From positions 40,991,728 to 41,055,727 of the forward strand of contig NC_092115.1 in the NCBI RefSeq assembly GCF_045679555.1: a stretch of 64,000 nt of DNA, read 5' to 3'. The translations under genes were made by a program, and so were the position numbers. Positions 20,510 through 34,449 of the stretch are shown here, piece after piece (position 1 is the stretch's first letter; each line of letters begins with the position of its first letter). This DNA comes from Salvelinus alpinus. Taxonomy: Eukaryota > Chordata > Actinopteri > Salmoniformes > Salmonidae. The notes beneath the pieces were generated by a model that ran no database searches, had not been told where the DNA came from, and was given only the letters and a program-made list of their open reading frames with translations.

Positions 20510-21465
20510 TCAATGTATTTTCTGATGTTTAGTCAGAGATCTTTTATCAGAGTATCTCTTCCCACATTGATTACAGCTGTGAGGTTTCTCTCCTGTGTGT
20601 GTTCTCTGGTGTGATACCAGGCTGTTTAGCCAAGTAAAACTCCTCCCACATTGATTACAACTAAATGGTTTCTCTCCTGTGTGTGTTCTCTGGTGTATAG
20701 TTAGATAGCTAGATGTAGAAAAACTCTTCGCACATTGAGTACAGCTATAAAGATTATGTCCTGTGTGTGTTCTCTGGTGTATAGTCAGCTGGCTAGATGT
20801 AGTAAAACTCTTCCCACATTGATCACAGCTATAAGATTTCTCTCCTGTGTGTGTTCTCTGGTGTATAGTCAGCTGGCTAGATGTAGTAAAACTCTTCCCA
20901 CATTGTTCACAGCTATAAGGTTTCTCTCCTGAGTGTGTCCGCTGGTGTACTATCAGGCTATTTAGCTGAGTAAAACTCTTCCCACACTGACTACAGCTAT
21001 AAGACTTCTCTCCTGTATGTGTTCTCTGATGTGTATTCAGGGAGCCAGATGTACCAAAACTCTTTCCACATTGATCACAGCCAAAAGGTTTCTCTCCTGT
21101 GTGTGTCCGCTGGTGTACTATCAGGCTGTTTAGCTGAGTAAAACTCTTCCCACATTGATTACAGCTATAAGGTTTCTCACCAGTGTGTATTCTCTGGTGT
21201 GATTTCAGGGTTTGTAGCCGACTAAAACTCTTCCCACATTGCTCACAGCCAAAAGGTTTCTCTCCAGTGTGAATTTTTTGATGTATTTTAAGTTTTACTG
21301 AAGAGTTTAATCTTTTCCCACAGTCAGAGCAGTGGTGAGACTTATTCCCTGTGGGTCTCTGCTGGTGTTTCTTGAGGTGTTCTGATGTGGAGAGACTTTT
21401 CTCTGCCTCGTCAGCATCATGTTGTTGAGGCTCCACAAAGGATCCACGATTGTCCCGTCTCTCTC
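20510..21465 (-). CDS. C2H2 zinc-finger protein, terminal exon (ten fingers)
   Basis: Likely nuclear DNA-binding regulator; target unknown. From the acceptor (TTGTCATTCACACAG, ending at 21466) the exon starts with two bases completing a codon, then a linker containing DNRGSFVEPQQHDADEAEKS and about 20 residues more. Ten C-X2-C-X12-H-X3-H fingers follow, with TGEKP/TGEKS linkers, to TGA at 20510-20512. All zinc ligands look intact. Joined to the acidic exon 34450-34765 (316 nt plus 956 nt), the frame is kept and gives about 423 residues. The minus-strand open frame extends past the acceptor to 21592, but that part is intron. Neighbouring fingers 6 and 7 are almost identical (TTSSQLTIHQRTH), suggesting recent finger duplication. 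It is an inverted paralogue of 3363-4222. Confidence 0.9.
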
Positions 21466-21767
21466 CTGTGTGAATGACAAAGTCAGACAGACGGTTAAGG
21501 CCCACAACAGCAGAAATCCACTGTTTATTTGAGGTAAAAGGTGATGCCCAGAGCATACCCATGAAGTTGTACAACAATTGACGCCTGTTCAATTATTTGA
21601 CAATTAAGACAGTCAAGTTAGCAACATTCATATTTTGTCTTGTTTTCACATTAGTAGTAACCAGAAATAAAAAATTTTGTCTCCAATATAGGCCCCTTTC
21701 TGCGTTTGCTAAAATTGCGGCACGAGGGCAAAGCGCATACAATTTGATTGCAGAAACTCCTCCCTGC

Positions 21768-24107
21768 TAATGAGGAAACCACTAGTTATGGATGTAGTAT
21801 ATCTGCTAATGAGGAAACCACGAGTTATGGATGTAGTATATCTGGTAATGAGGAAACCACTAGTTATGGATGTAGTATATCTGGTAATGAGGAAACCACT
21901 AGTTATGGATGAGTATATCTGGTAATGAGGAAACCACTAGTTATGGATGTAGTATATCTGCTAATGAGGAAACCACTAGTTATGGATGTAGTATATCTGG
22001 TAAAGAGGAAACCACTAGTTATGGATGTAGTATATCTGGTAATGAGGAAAGAACTAGTTATGGATGTAGTATATCTGCTAATGAGGAAACCACTAGTTAT
22101 GGATGTAGTATATCTGCTAATGAGGAAACCACTAGTTATGGATGTAGTATATCTGCTAATGAGGAAACCACTAGTTATGGATGTAGTATATCTGCTAATG
22201 AGGAAACCACTAGTTATGGATGTAGTATATCTGCTTATGAGGAAACCACTAGTTATGGATGTAGTATATCTGGTTGCAGAAACTCCTCCTTGCTAATGAG
22301 GAAACCGATAGTTATGGATGTAGTATATCTGGTAATGAGGAAACCACTAGTTATGGATGCAGTATATCTGGTAATGAGGAAACCACTAGTTATGGATGTG
22401 GTATATCTGGTAATGAGGAAACCACTAGTTATGGATGTAGTATATCTGGTAATGAGGAAACCACTAGTTATGGATGCAGTATATCAGGTAATGAGGAAAC
22501 CACTAGTTATGGATGTAGTATATCTGGTTGCAGAAACTCCCCCTTGCTAATGAGGCAACCGATAGTTATGGATGTAGTATATCTGGTAATGAGGAAACCA
22601 CTAGTTATGGATGTAGTATATCTGGTAATGAGGAAACCACTAGCTATGGATGTAGTATATCTGGTAATGAGGAAACTACTAGTTATGGATGTAGTATATC
22701 TGGTAATGAGGAAACCACTAGATATGGATGTAGTATATCTGGTAATGAGGAAACCACTAGTTATGGATGTAGTATATATGGTAATGAGGAAACCACTAGC
22801 TATGGATGTAGTATATCTGCTAATGAGGAAACCACTAGTTATGGATGTAGTATATCTGCTAATGAGGAAACCACTAGTTATGGATGTGGTATATCTGCTA
22901 ATGAGGAAACCACTAGTTATGGATGTGGTATATCTGCTAATGAGGAAACCACTAGTTATGGATGTAGTATATCTGCTAATGAGGAAACCACTAGTTATGG
23001 ATGTAGTATATCTGCTAATGAGGAAACCACTAGTTATGGATGTAGTATATCTGGTAATGAGGAAACCACTAGTTATGGATGTAGTATATCTGGTAATGAG
23101 GAAACAACTAGTTATGGATGTAGTATATCTGCTAATGAGGAAACCACTAGTTATGGATGTAGTATATCTGGTTGCAGAAACTCCTCCCTGCTAATTAGGA
23201 AACCGATAGTTATGGATGTAGTATATCTGGTAATGAGGAAACCACTAGTTATGGATGTGGTATATCTGGTAATGAGGAAACCACTAGTTATGGATGTGGT
23301 ATATCTGGTAATGAGGGAACCACTAGTTATGGATGTAGTATATCTGGTAATGAGGAAACCACTAGTTATGGATGCAGTATATCAGGTAATGAGGAAACCA
23401 CTAGTTATGGATGTAGTATATCTGGTTGCAGAAACTCCCCCTTGCTAATGAGGCAACCGATAGTTATGGATGTAGTATATCTGGTAATGAGGAAACCACT
23501 AGTTATGGATGTAGTATATCTGGTAATGAGGAAACCACTAGCTATGGATGTAGTATATCTGGTAATGAGGAAACTACTAGTTATGGATGTAGTATATCTG
23601 GTAATGAGGAAACCACTAGATATGGATGTAGTATATCTGGTAATGAGGAAACCACTAGTTATGGATGTAGTATATATGGTAATGAGGAAACCACTAGCTA
23701 TGGATGTAGTATATCTGCTAATGAGGAAACCACTAGTTATGGATGTAGTATATCTGCTAATGAGGAAACCACTAGTTATGGATGTGGTATATCTGCTAAT
23801 GAGGAAACCACTAGTTATGGATGTGGTATATCTGCTAATGAGGAAACCACTAGTTATGGATGTAGTATATCTGCTAATGAGGAAACCACTAGTTATGGAT
23901 GTAGTATATCTGCTAATGAGGAAACCACTAGTTATGGATGTAGTATATCTGGTAATGAGGAAACCACTAGTTATGGATGTAGTATATCTGGTAATGAGGA
24001 AACAACTAGTTATGGATGTAGTATATCTGCTAATGAGGAAACCACTAGTTATGGATGTAGTATATCTGCTAATGAGGAAACTACTAGTTATGGATGTAGT
24101 ATATCTC
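21768..24107 (+). repeat. 39-bp minisatellite, about 60 units, with higher-order structure
   Basis: The unit is AATGAGGAAACCACTAGTTA followed by TGGATGTAGTATATCTG-T. Since 39 is a multiple of three and the unit lacks in-frame stops, several long open frames run through it; these are artefacts of the repeat, not genes. Four longer units carrying GGTTGCAGAAACTCC begin at 22272, 22526, 23170 and 23424. They divide the array into blocks of 254, 644, 254 and about 644 bp, so an 898-bp block is duplicated. It lies in the intron of the minus-strand zinc-finger gene. Confidence 0.98.
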
Positions 24108-25329
24108 CCTGGAACAAAAATGGTGAGCCAAGATTTTAGTTTTTAACGATGTATTCTGAATATTACAGCACACTATCAGCGCAAGATCAGGAGTGCTACT
24201 CAAGGAAACTCACATTAAGCTCTGTGTCTATTCACTAATTCACCACTGTGGGGGAAAACTCAGGGGATTTGTCACAGGCTGACAGCAAATATAGCCTCCA
24301 TTTCCAGGTTGCTTATGAGTCCATTTCACATTACTTTTGGATTATAATTGTAAACCTCATTTGAATGTCCTGCTTAATATAATCTTTGTGCTACTGTTGC
24401 AAATCAACTGCTTAATACTTTTAAAAAAACACTTAAAATGCTATTTGACTAGCTTTGCCATCAGCCTGACAATGAGGGTTTGTCCACTAAGTGTTTAACA
24501 TAACTTCTCCTAACAACAACATAGACCTACTGTAGGACCCATAACTTCACCTAACAATAACAGACCTACTGTAGGACCTATAACTTCACCTAACAACAAC
24601 ATAGACCTACTGTAGGACCCATAACTTCACCTAACAACATAGACCTATGACTATATATAATTTAATATTTCAGGTGAAACATGGAAACTAAAATGTCTTT
24701 GTCATGACATAACCTGATCACCAGATAATTTAGTCAATAATCCCACTAGAGTACTCTGTAATGTGTTGTCATTCTAAATGTCATGAATTAAGGAAAATAG
24801 CTCTGTGTGTTGTACAATAGCCTATCCATCAAGGAACAGTTCTCTACACATGAGCTAAGTATCTCTGTGTGCAAACAAACTAACAAGACCCTATTGTAAA
24901 TCAAGCAGACAATAACACATTATAAACATCAATTTGTTAGGGATGTTGGATCCAACATGGAGCACGGCATAACTGTCTTTACCAGAATAATGAATGAAGA
25001 AGCACTTTGGTTGTTGTTGCATGTCGTGATGTTTGTCATGTGACTGTCATTCAGAAAATTATTTCCTGGATCAGCTGAGAATAGTTGAACATGTGACTGT
25101 AACAAAACAGCTACAGTATTAAGAATTATGTGTAATTATTGAAGAACCGCGTTAATGACAGTATCCATTTGGGTGTTGTCAACAAATTTAAGGTGACTCT
25201 CGGTTAGAACCATTGGATTTAGCAAACTCTGAAATTATTTAGTATTTCTGTGCCCATGAAAACCGTTTTCCCAGCGTAATATAAGGAAACTAAATGTTAC
25301 GTAGGTAGAGTGCATTTTTTAAACTTAGA
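24108..25329. other. intronic sequence with a 41-50 bp tandem repeat
   Basis: No exon is recognised. Between about 24505 and 24655 there are three to four imperfect copies of a unit containing CATAGACCTACTGTAGGACC and ATAACTTCACCTAACAA. The rest is AT-rich unique-looking sequence. Confidence 0.6.
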
Positions 25330-25427
25330 AATTGCACTGTTGGTTAGAGCCTGTAAGTCAGCATTTCACTGTAAGGTCTACACCTGTTGTATTTGGCGCA
25401 CGTGACAAATACATTTTGATTTGATAG
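25330..25427 (+). mobile_element. LINE 3' end fragment
   Basis: Carries the common salmonid LINE 3' terminus: GTAAGTCAGCATTTCACTG, AAGGTCTACACCTGTTGTAT, ACGTGACAAATACATTTTG, then the TTTGATTTGAT tail. It is 5' truncated, as is usual after target-primed reverse transcription. Compare 61036-61242. Confidence 0.8.
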
Positions 25428-26527
25428 CAGTAGGATTAGTCTACCTGGCCTGCGCGCAAATGTAGGCCTATAAATGTGCCCATTTGGGAATGTCTGATAG
25501 TATTTCTGACTGTCTTAACGCACCACCACTAATGAGTTGTGGAGCTTCTCAAAATAATTTTCTTCACCTCCAACAGCAAGTAAACAAAGTCTAATCAAAA
25601 TCAATTGCGAATGACAATAGTTCCTCAAAGTATTTTCGTAAAATATTGCCAGCTCTCGCCCTTTCGATAACCACTCGGCATAAAAGGGAAAAATGTAATG
25701 CTCTGATCCAGTGGAAATGTCATAAAATACCCAATTACCTCTTATTCTTTGCACAAATAGCCGACAGCTGTGTCTGTCCCAAACTCACTGGCGAGGGAAA
25801 CTCTGAGGGCCCAGAATATTTTATACAATGTTGCAAGCTTGCTATCTTGAGTTTTGGGCCGACCCAGTTGATAGTTGATACAATGTTTCAAGTTCGTTGT
25901 AGACAGGCCATCAGCCAATGTGATTTATAGGATATTTATTTTTATCAGGATACTTTCTACCTGCAGGCTGCAATGTTTTTATTTGTTGACTTTATGTAGA
26001 CTATTTTTACATAGTTGGCAATGGCAATAAAAGTTACTTTTAGATTTGTATAATTTTCATTTAGACTTAGATAGAATGTAGATTAAATCACAGACAATGA
26101 TTTTGAGATACTATTATAAATTAAATGAAACTGTTCCAGTAAAATGTATCTATGAAAATCGTAACTGGCACGCAGATCAGTAGAAATGGTAAGATAACTT
26201 GGCACTCCAAATGGAGGTTGCAGACCGCTGGTGTAGCCCATTACCGGAAACTTCAGGCGCATAACGGCAGAATTTTTCTCCTTCTAGTTAGGTTATCTTG
26301 ATCTCTGGCTCCCTTGAGTCATTTGTGTGTCTTAATTATTTGATCAAACTGCGTGCTTAAAGCATCAGACCAGTTCCGTCCATATAGTTGATTTTATTAA
26401 AACACATAGGTTGTGTCTATATATGGAAAAATACACATAACATTTCAACCAATCGATTGGTAGAAAGAACGGACGACTCTTGGTCTTGATTTATTTTAGG
26501 TGGGGACAGCACTAGAACATGATTATG
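25428..26527. other. no recognised gene
   Basis: AT-rich, unique-looking intronic sequence. Short open frames at 25515-25930 on both strands show no recognisable domain. No terminal or tandem repeats stand out. Confidence 0.4.
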
Positions 26528-26635
26528 GGGCTCCGGAGTGGCGCAGCGGTCTAAGACACTGCATCTCAGTGCTTGAGGCGTCACTACAGACACCCCGGTT
26601 CGAGTCCAGGCTGTGTCACAACCGGCCGTGAATGG
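26528..26635 (+). mobile_element. tRNA-derived salmonid SINE (SmaI-like), 3' truncated
   Basis: Begins GGGGCTCCGGAGTGGCGCAG with an A box (GTGGCGCAGCGG) and a B box (GGTTCGAGTCC) spaced as in a tRNA, then the SINE body ACAACCGGCCGTGAATGGG. It is cut off by the DNA element that begins at about 26636. Confidence 0.85.
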
Positions 26636-28478
26636 GAGTTAACTTTTACCTGGTACTCATCCCGGATCCGGGAGCACCCCCATCAGTAAAAAAGCTGACT
26701 AGCATAGCCTAGCATAGCGTCACAAGTAAATACTAGCATCTAAATATCATTAAATCACAAGTCCAAGACACCAGATGAAAGATACACATCTTGTGAATCC
26801 AGCCATCATTTCTGATTTTTAAAATGTTTTACAGGGAAGACACAATATGTAAATCTATTAGCTAACCATGATAGCAAAAGACACAACTTTTTTTTCTCCA
26901 CCATTTTTTTCCTGCATAGGTAGCTATCACAATTTCGACCAAATAAAGATATAAATAGCCACTAACCAAGAAACAACTTCATCAAATGACAGTCTGATAA
27001 CATATTTATTGTATAGCATATGTTTTGTTAGAAAAATGTGCATATTTCAGGTATAAATCACAGTTCTACATTGCAGCTGCAATCTGAAATAGTGCTGAAG
27101 CAGCCAGAATAATTACAGAGACCAACGTCAAATACCTATATACTCATCATAAAACATTTCTGAAAAATACACAGCGTACAGCAAATGAAAGCCCAACATC
27201 TTGTGAATCCAGCCAATATGTCAGATTTTTTAAGTGTTTTACAGCAAAAACACAATATAGCATTATATTAGCTTACCACAATAGCCAGAAACACAACCGC
27301 ATTTACCAGCAGCAAAGGTTAGCGATCGTAACAATCCAGCAAAAGATGTATAATTTGACTAACCTTGATAAACTTCATCAGATGACAGTCCTGTAACATC
27401 ATATTACACAATGCATATAGGTTTTGTTCGAAAATGTGCATATTTAGCAGCACAAATCGTGGTTATACAATGTGATCAGTAGCAACATTTCAGGCATTCT
27501 GGCCGGCGCCATCTTGGAGAGGCACCTAATCTAATTGATAAATAATCGTAAACTTGACAAAAAAATACAGGTTGGACAGTAAATGAAAGATGCATTAGTT
27601 ATTAATGCAACCGCTGTGTTAGATTTTTAAAATTAACGTTACTAGACATACAGTGTGCGTTACAGCCAGACCAGTGCCGAAATTAATGGCGGACAAATCC
27701 TTTTACATTTTTCCACATAAATACGAATTAAATCATAAATAGCTCTTACTTTTGGACGAGCTTCCATCAGAATCTTGGGCAAGTTGTCCTTTGTCCAAAA
27801 GAATCGTTGCTCGGTTGTAAAACGTCCTCTTCAACTTTGGAAATAGCAGCTAACGTTAGCTATGTGGCGCAGACATGCCCAAATCCTCAAAACGCAATAC
27901 TAAGGAAATTCCGAAAATCGCAATATACTCGCATAAACTGATATAACTCGGTTTAAAATAACTTCGTTATGATGTTTCTAACACCTATATCGAATTAAAT
28001 CACAGACGGATATATCTAAGGCCGATAACTTGAGCTTTTCCGAACGCCATGCTGAGGTCCTGCTCTGCGCAATGACGAACAATGAAAAGACTGCACCCCC
28101 CATGCCATGGCCTTTTATAAGGTCTGAGATCTGCCTAGAAACTCCATTCCAATTCTCATTGGTTACTGACATCCAGGGGAAGGCGCGTGCAGTTCATGTC
28201 GACCCATAGGATACATACAGAGTTTTAAACTGATCCTAGAACAGGGTCAACATTTTCAGATTTTGCAGTACCCGTCAGGAATTTCGCTGCCAAACGAGTT
28301 CTGTTTCACTCAGAGAAATAATTCAAACGGTTTTAGAAACTAGAGAGTGTTTTCTATCCAATAGTAATAATAATATGCATATTGTACGAGCAAGAATTGA
28401 GTACGAGGCAGTTTAATTTGGGAACGATAAATGGTAACGTTGAAACAGCACCCCCTATATTGAGAAAAGGTTAAATAA
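26636..28478. mobile_element. non-autonomous DNA element, about 1.85 kb
   Basis: The edges look like imperfect inverted ends (GTTAACTTTTACCTGG near the left, AGAAAAGGTTAA at the right), with a palindromic CCCGGATCCGGG just inside the left end. Internal blocks are repeated: CACATCTTGTGAATCCAGCC near 26784 and again near 27198. No transposase frame is present. It resembles a widespread salmonid repeat; the superfamily is unassigned. Confidence 0.5.
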
Positions 28479-28489
28479 ATTAAATAAAA

Positions 28490-29885
28490 CCGAGTTCATT
28501 CATGAAGTTCAGACCCCTCCTCTTTTTCCACATTTTGTTACGTTACAGCTTTATTTTAAAATGGATTAAAAAAAAATAGAATCCTCATTAATCTACACAC
28601 AATAATGAAAAAGTGATAACAGGTAAAAAACAGAAATACCTTATTTACATAAGTATTCAGACCCTTTGCTATGAGACTCGAAATTGCTTTCAGTTGCATC
28701 CTGTTTCCATTAATCGTCCTTGAGATGTATCTACAACTTGTTCGGAGTCCACCTGTAGTAAATTCAATTGATTGGACATGATTTGGAAGGCACACACCTG
28801 TCTATATAAGGTCCCAGAGTTGACAGTGCATGTCAGAGCAAAAACCAAGCAATGAGGTCGAAGGAATTGTCCTTAGAGCTCAGAGACAGCATTGTGTCGA
28901 GGCACAGATCTGGGGAAGGGTACCATAACAAATTCTGCAGCATTGAATGTCCCCAAGAACACAGTGGCATCCATCATTCTTAAATGGAATACTCTTCCTA
29001 GAGCTGGTCACCCGGCCAAACTGAGCGATTGGGGGAGAAGGGCCTTGGTCAGGGAGGTGACCAAAAACCTGATGGTCACTCTGACAGAGCTCCAGAGTTC
29101 CTCTGTGGAGATGAGAGAACCTTCCAGAAGGACAACCATCTCTGCAGCACTCCACCAATCAGACCTTTATAGTAGAGTGGCCAGACGGAAGCCACTTAGT
29201 AAAAGGCACATGACAGCCTGCTTGGAGTTTGACAAAAGGCCCCTTAAGACTCTAAGACCATGAGAAACAAGATTCTCTGGCTTGATGAAACCAAGATCGA
29301 ACTCTTTGGCCTGAATGCCAAGAGTCACGTCTGGAGGAAACCTGGCACCATCCCTACGGTGAAGCATGGTGGTGGCAGCATGATACTGTGGGGATGTTTT
29401 TCAGCAGCAGGGACTGGGAGACTAGTCAGGATCCAGGGAAATATTAACAGAGCAAAGTGCAGAGAGATCCTTGATTATAGACCTGCTCCAGAGTGCTCAG
29501 GACCTTAGACTGGGGGTGAAGTTTCACCGTCCAACAGGACAACGACCTTAAGCGCACAACCAAGACAACGCAAGAGTGGCTTCGGTAGAAGTTTCTGAAT
29601 GTCCTTGAGTGACATAGCCAGAGCCCGAACTTGAGCCCGATCTAACATCTCTGGAGAGACCTGAAAATAGCTGTGCAGTGATGTTCCCCATCCAACTTGA
29701 CAGAGCTAGAGAGGATCTACAGAGAAGGATGGGAGAAACTCCCCAAATGCAGGTGCCAAATAAATTAGCTAAATGAAAGGGGGGGGGGGGGGGGGGGGGA
29801 TAATTCAATACATTTTAGAATAAGGCTTTAACGTAACAAAATGTGGAAAAAGTCAAGGGGTCTGAAAACTTTCCGAATGCACTGT
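28490..29885 (+). mobile_element. degenerate Tc1-like transposon (ATTCAGACC family), copy 1
   Basis: The left inner terminal sequence (TTTTTCCACATTTTGTTACG at about 28525) is matched in inverse at about 29833-29853, and the right end is GAATGCACTGTATA. The outermost left repeat has decayed. A run of about 22 G residues at 29778-29799 lies between the coding end and the right repeat. The same family occurs at 35864. Confidence 0.85.
28853..29765 (+). pseudogene. Tc1-like transposase, many lesions
   Basis: Pieces in different frames show the family order: KDTIVSRHRSGEGY-like N-terminal region (about 28870-28925), a linker with HPAKLSDWGRRALVREV, a catalytic Asp region with [10 protein letters not shown] (29281-29310), and [15 protein letters not shown]. 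The later PDLNPIE region near 29620-29670 is corrupted. Several frameshifts and stops are present, so it is non-functional. Confidence 0.85.
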
Positions 29886-30550
29886 ATACAGCAACAGCTC
29901 CCCCATAAGCATTACTATCTTTTCTGTAGATGTTATATCCCTGTATTGCTACTGCTGTAACAAAGGAATTATCTCAGTGAGTTTCAGAGATGAACAGTAC
30001 AGTGCATTCCAAATTCAATAGGCAGGCAAGTAAACAAAAACGTTTTCAAATAAAAACTATTCCAGAAAATGTTAAAGCCAATATAACGCCCGTCCAAGAG
30101 ACGGTCGAACAATCACGTTCACATTGTCATGCTGTGACACGCAGTTCCTAAGCTAATTCTCACGAAATCCCGTTTTAAAGTCAGGGTATGAGTCGAGAAA
30201 CATGCCTATTTTCCTTAAAAGTACGTAATGTCATGATTACAAAGCTATACGATATTACAGAGAACAAGTTAATTATCTCACATCTTTGAAAATATTTATA
30301 ATGTTGTGCTTCTTGTTCACAGAGGGTAATTCATGCCAATGTTCTTTTCTTTAAGCTGTTAATACGAATCGAAAGGAGTTTCCAATATCATAATTTCTTA
30401 AAGTATTTCTGGTGATAGCAAGTGAGTGATACACAAGCTAGGTCTATTTGAAACATTGCCATCCCATTGCAGCATTTACCAGCCACCAGGTTCAGAAGCT
30501 TTAAAACCACATAAAAAATATTTAAAACACAAATCTATTTTTTGAATTAT
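29886..30550. other. no recognised gene
   Basis: AT-rich intronic sequence with no recognisable coding or repeat structure. Confidence 0.4.
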
Positions 30551-30632
30551 GTTCAGTATATCTGGTAATGAGGAAACCACAAGTTATGGATGTAGTATAT
30601 CTGGTAATGAGGAAAGAACTAGTTATGGATGT
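30551..30632 (+). repeat. isolated pair of 39-bp minisatellite units
   Basis: Two units of the 39-bp repeat (AATGAGGAAACCACAAGTTA and AATGAGGAAAGAACTAGTTA) lie about 6.4 kb from the main array in the same intron. The AGAACTAG variant also occurs within the main array near 22049, so the pair may derive from that part of it. Confidence 0.9.
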
Positions 30633-31138
30633 ACATAATTCATAATAATAATAACATAATTCATGCTGGTTATTATTTTAGGCTATTTTAGTTAGAGTCA
30701 AAGATAGTTTTGCAATAGTTTTCATTTTTCAAACAGGTTTGTTATTTTATTTCAGTTTACTAAATAGTTTTCCCTTAATTACTTTTTCTATAATAAGCAT
30801 GGAGGTTTTCCCTATCACCAGTCATAGGTACTGGCGACATAGCACCTCGTAACCTAGCTGGGAATGAGACAGATGGAAGCCTTCTGTGGTAACAGACAGG
30901 GGCGATTTGTAATCAAATCTAATTCCCAGGAATGGGGTTCATATGAACCACAGAGACTGTGTGTGGGATAATAACATGGCCGTGTCCAACCCTGCTTGTT
31001 CCCTCGACTCCGCTACCAACCACCAATCTCCAACAGGGCCCTTAACCTGTATCACTAGACACCTCATAGTGAGCTACAGGTAGGAATCAGCAATAATGAG
31101 ACACCTCTGGGGAGGGGTGTCAGAAACATAAAAATATA
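30633..31138. other. no recognised gene
   Basis: Unique-looking intronic sequence ending in a short TA-rich stretch, into which the Tc1 element at 31141 inserted. Confidence 0.4.
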
Positions 31139-31140
31139 TA

Positions 31141-32744
<1,604 letters not shown>

Positions 32745-32759
32745 TATATATATAAATAG

Positions 32760-33545
32760 TGTTTTATGACAAACTGTTTTTTACCAATCGGTCAAGACAC
32801 CAACTTAGACTTTACCGTGAAATGCTTTACTTACAAGCCCTTAACCAACAGTGCAGTTCAAGAAGAAGAAAATGTTTACCAAGTAGACTAAAATAAAAAG
32901 TAATAATAAAAAGTAACAATAACAATAACGAGGCTATATACAGCGGGCACCGGTACCGAGTCAGTGTGCGGGGATACAGGCTAGTTGAGGTAATCTGTAC
33001 ATGAAGGTGGGGGCGTAGGGACTATGCATAGGTAACAAACAACCAGTGAGTAGTATCAGTGCACAAAAGGGAGGGGGGTGGGGGGGGGGGGTCAATGTAA
33101 ATTGTCCAGTGGCGATTTTATGAATTGTTCAGCAGTCTTATGGCTTGGGGGTAGAAGCTGCTGAGGAGACTATTGGTCCTAGACTTGGCGCTCCGGTACC
33201 GTTTGCCGTGCGGTAGCAAAGAAAATAGACTATGACTTGGGTGACTGGAGTCTCTGACAATTTTGTGGGCTTTCCTCTGACACCGCCTATTAAATAGTTC
33301 CTGGATGGCAGGAAGCTTGGCCACAGTGATGTACTGGGCCGTTCGCACTACCCTATGTAGCGCCTTACGTTCAGATGCCGAGCAGTTGCCATACCAGGCG
33401 GTGATGCAACCGGTCAAGATGCTCTTGATGTTGCAGCTTTATTACCCTTTGAGGATCTGGGGACCCATGCCAAATCTTTTCAGTCTCCTGAGGGGGAAAA
33501 GGTTTTGTTGTGCCCTCTTCACGACTGTCTTGGTATATACGCACG
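32760..33545 (-). mobile_element. L2-like LINE (RSg-1 type), 3' part
   Basis: Minus-strand LINE with the end of the reverse-transcriptase ORF and a 3' UTR that contains the GTACCGGTGCCCGCTGTATA-type block and CTAGCCTGTATCCCCGCACA. A run of ten G residues lies in the UTR at about 33080. Compare the plus-strand UTR at 61036-61242 and the minus-strand ORF end at 63641-64000. Confidence 0.85.
33118..33417 (-). pseudogene. LINE ORF2 C-terminal fragment
   Basis: About 100 codons stay open and read YGNCSASERKALHRVVRTAQ, then KLPAIQELFNRRCQRKAHKI and end at QAIRLLNNS before the stop. This is the C-terminal tail typical of L2/CR1-type LINE proteins in fish, after the reverse transcriptase domain. Endonuclease and reverse transcriptase domains are absent. 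Confidence 0.85.
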
Positions 33546-34449
33546 TGGGTGATTAAAAGATGAACTGAGGTCCACTTTCCAGTCCAGTTGATGGTGGTAA
33601 TACACCTTAAAGTTGGTTACCAACCGCCATATAAAGTCCAAAGAAGAAAAAGAAGCCTGAAGGAAGGAGAAATGACGAGAAACTAATTTGGTTAACCTTT
33701 TGGGGCATCGTGACTGGTTACCTATTTTGATGTGATATGAAAGTATTGTGTGAAATTATTTTGATGTGATATGAAAGTACAGCAATTTATGTTTCTAGAA
33801 ACGTATCACAATTGAGAATCGATTCACATTTAGGTGAATTATTTGACTATTTTACCTGCCAGAGCCAGTCTACCTCTGAAAATAAAATACAGTCCTTGGA
33901 CCTAGAGGAGTAACGGGGGCAGCAATCAGCAGTAGAAACAATAACAAAGCGTACTCCCTGCCTGTTTCGGTAAAAAGTTGAGGGATGGGGCTGGAGAAAT
34001 GCAACCATCCATGATATCAACATTATAGCTTTAACCATGTTTTTAGGATATACAGTGTATGTTAATATTTACTGACAAACATTGGAATTTAAAAAAGCTT
34101 ATATTTTGGGTTCTGATGGGGTACGACAGTTGAACTAAGCTCATGAGGCATTTATAAGTGAATTCTTCAAGAAACAATGGGTACATATCATTAATGTATA
34201 AGTCCCCAAAAGGATGTAACAACTGCTGATTGCCCCTTTAAGACTACATATTGGGCTAATCTAATAGGAGATATTGAGGACTACAGTATTTCAGGCATTG
34301 TCAATGATCAATTGTTAACGTTTTGTTGATGGTCCACTCTTGATGTTCTACACGTTACAGTGTAGCTTCAGCCATTCCTACAGAACAACATTAAAGTGTA
34401 GAAGCCCTTTAATGCATATTGGTTCAACGACTGCAGAGACGGTACTTAC
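33546..34449. other. intronic sequence, small repeat fragment
   Basis: A fragment at about 33605-33720 (AGTCCAAAGAAGAAAAAG) resembles 55205-55260. The rest is unique-looking and non-coding up to the donor of the zinc-finger first exon. Confidence 0.5.

Noticed and set aside
21909..24146. Several 120-306-codon open frames reading repeated ISANEETTSYGCS or LLMRKPLVMDVVY
   Set aside because: They are two frames of the same 39-bp minisatellite; 39 is divisible by three and the unit lacks stops. There is no codon bias, signal or domain to suggest a protein.
26528..26635. tRNA gene candidate
   Set aside because: A and B boxes are present, but the sequence continues into a known SINE body and does not fold as a full tRNA.
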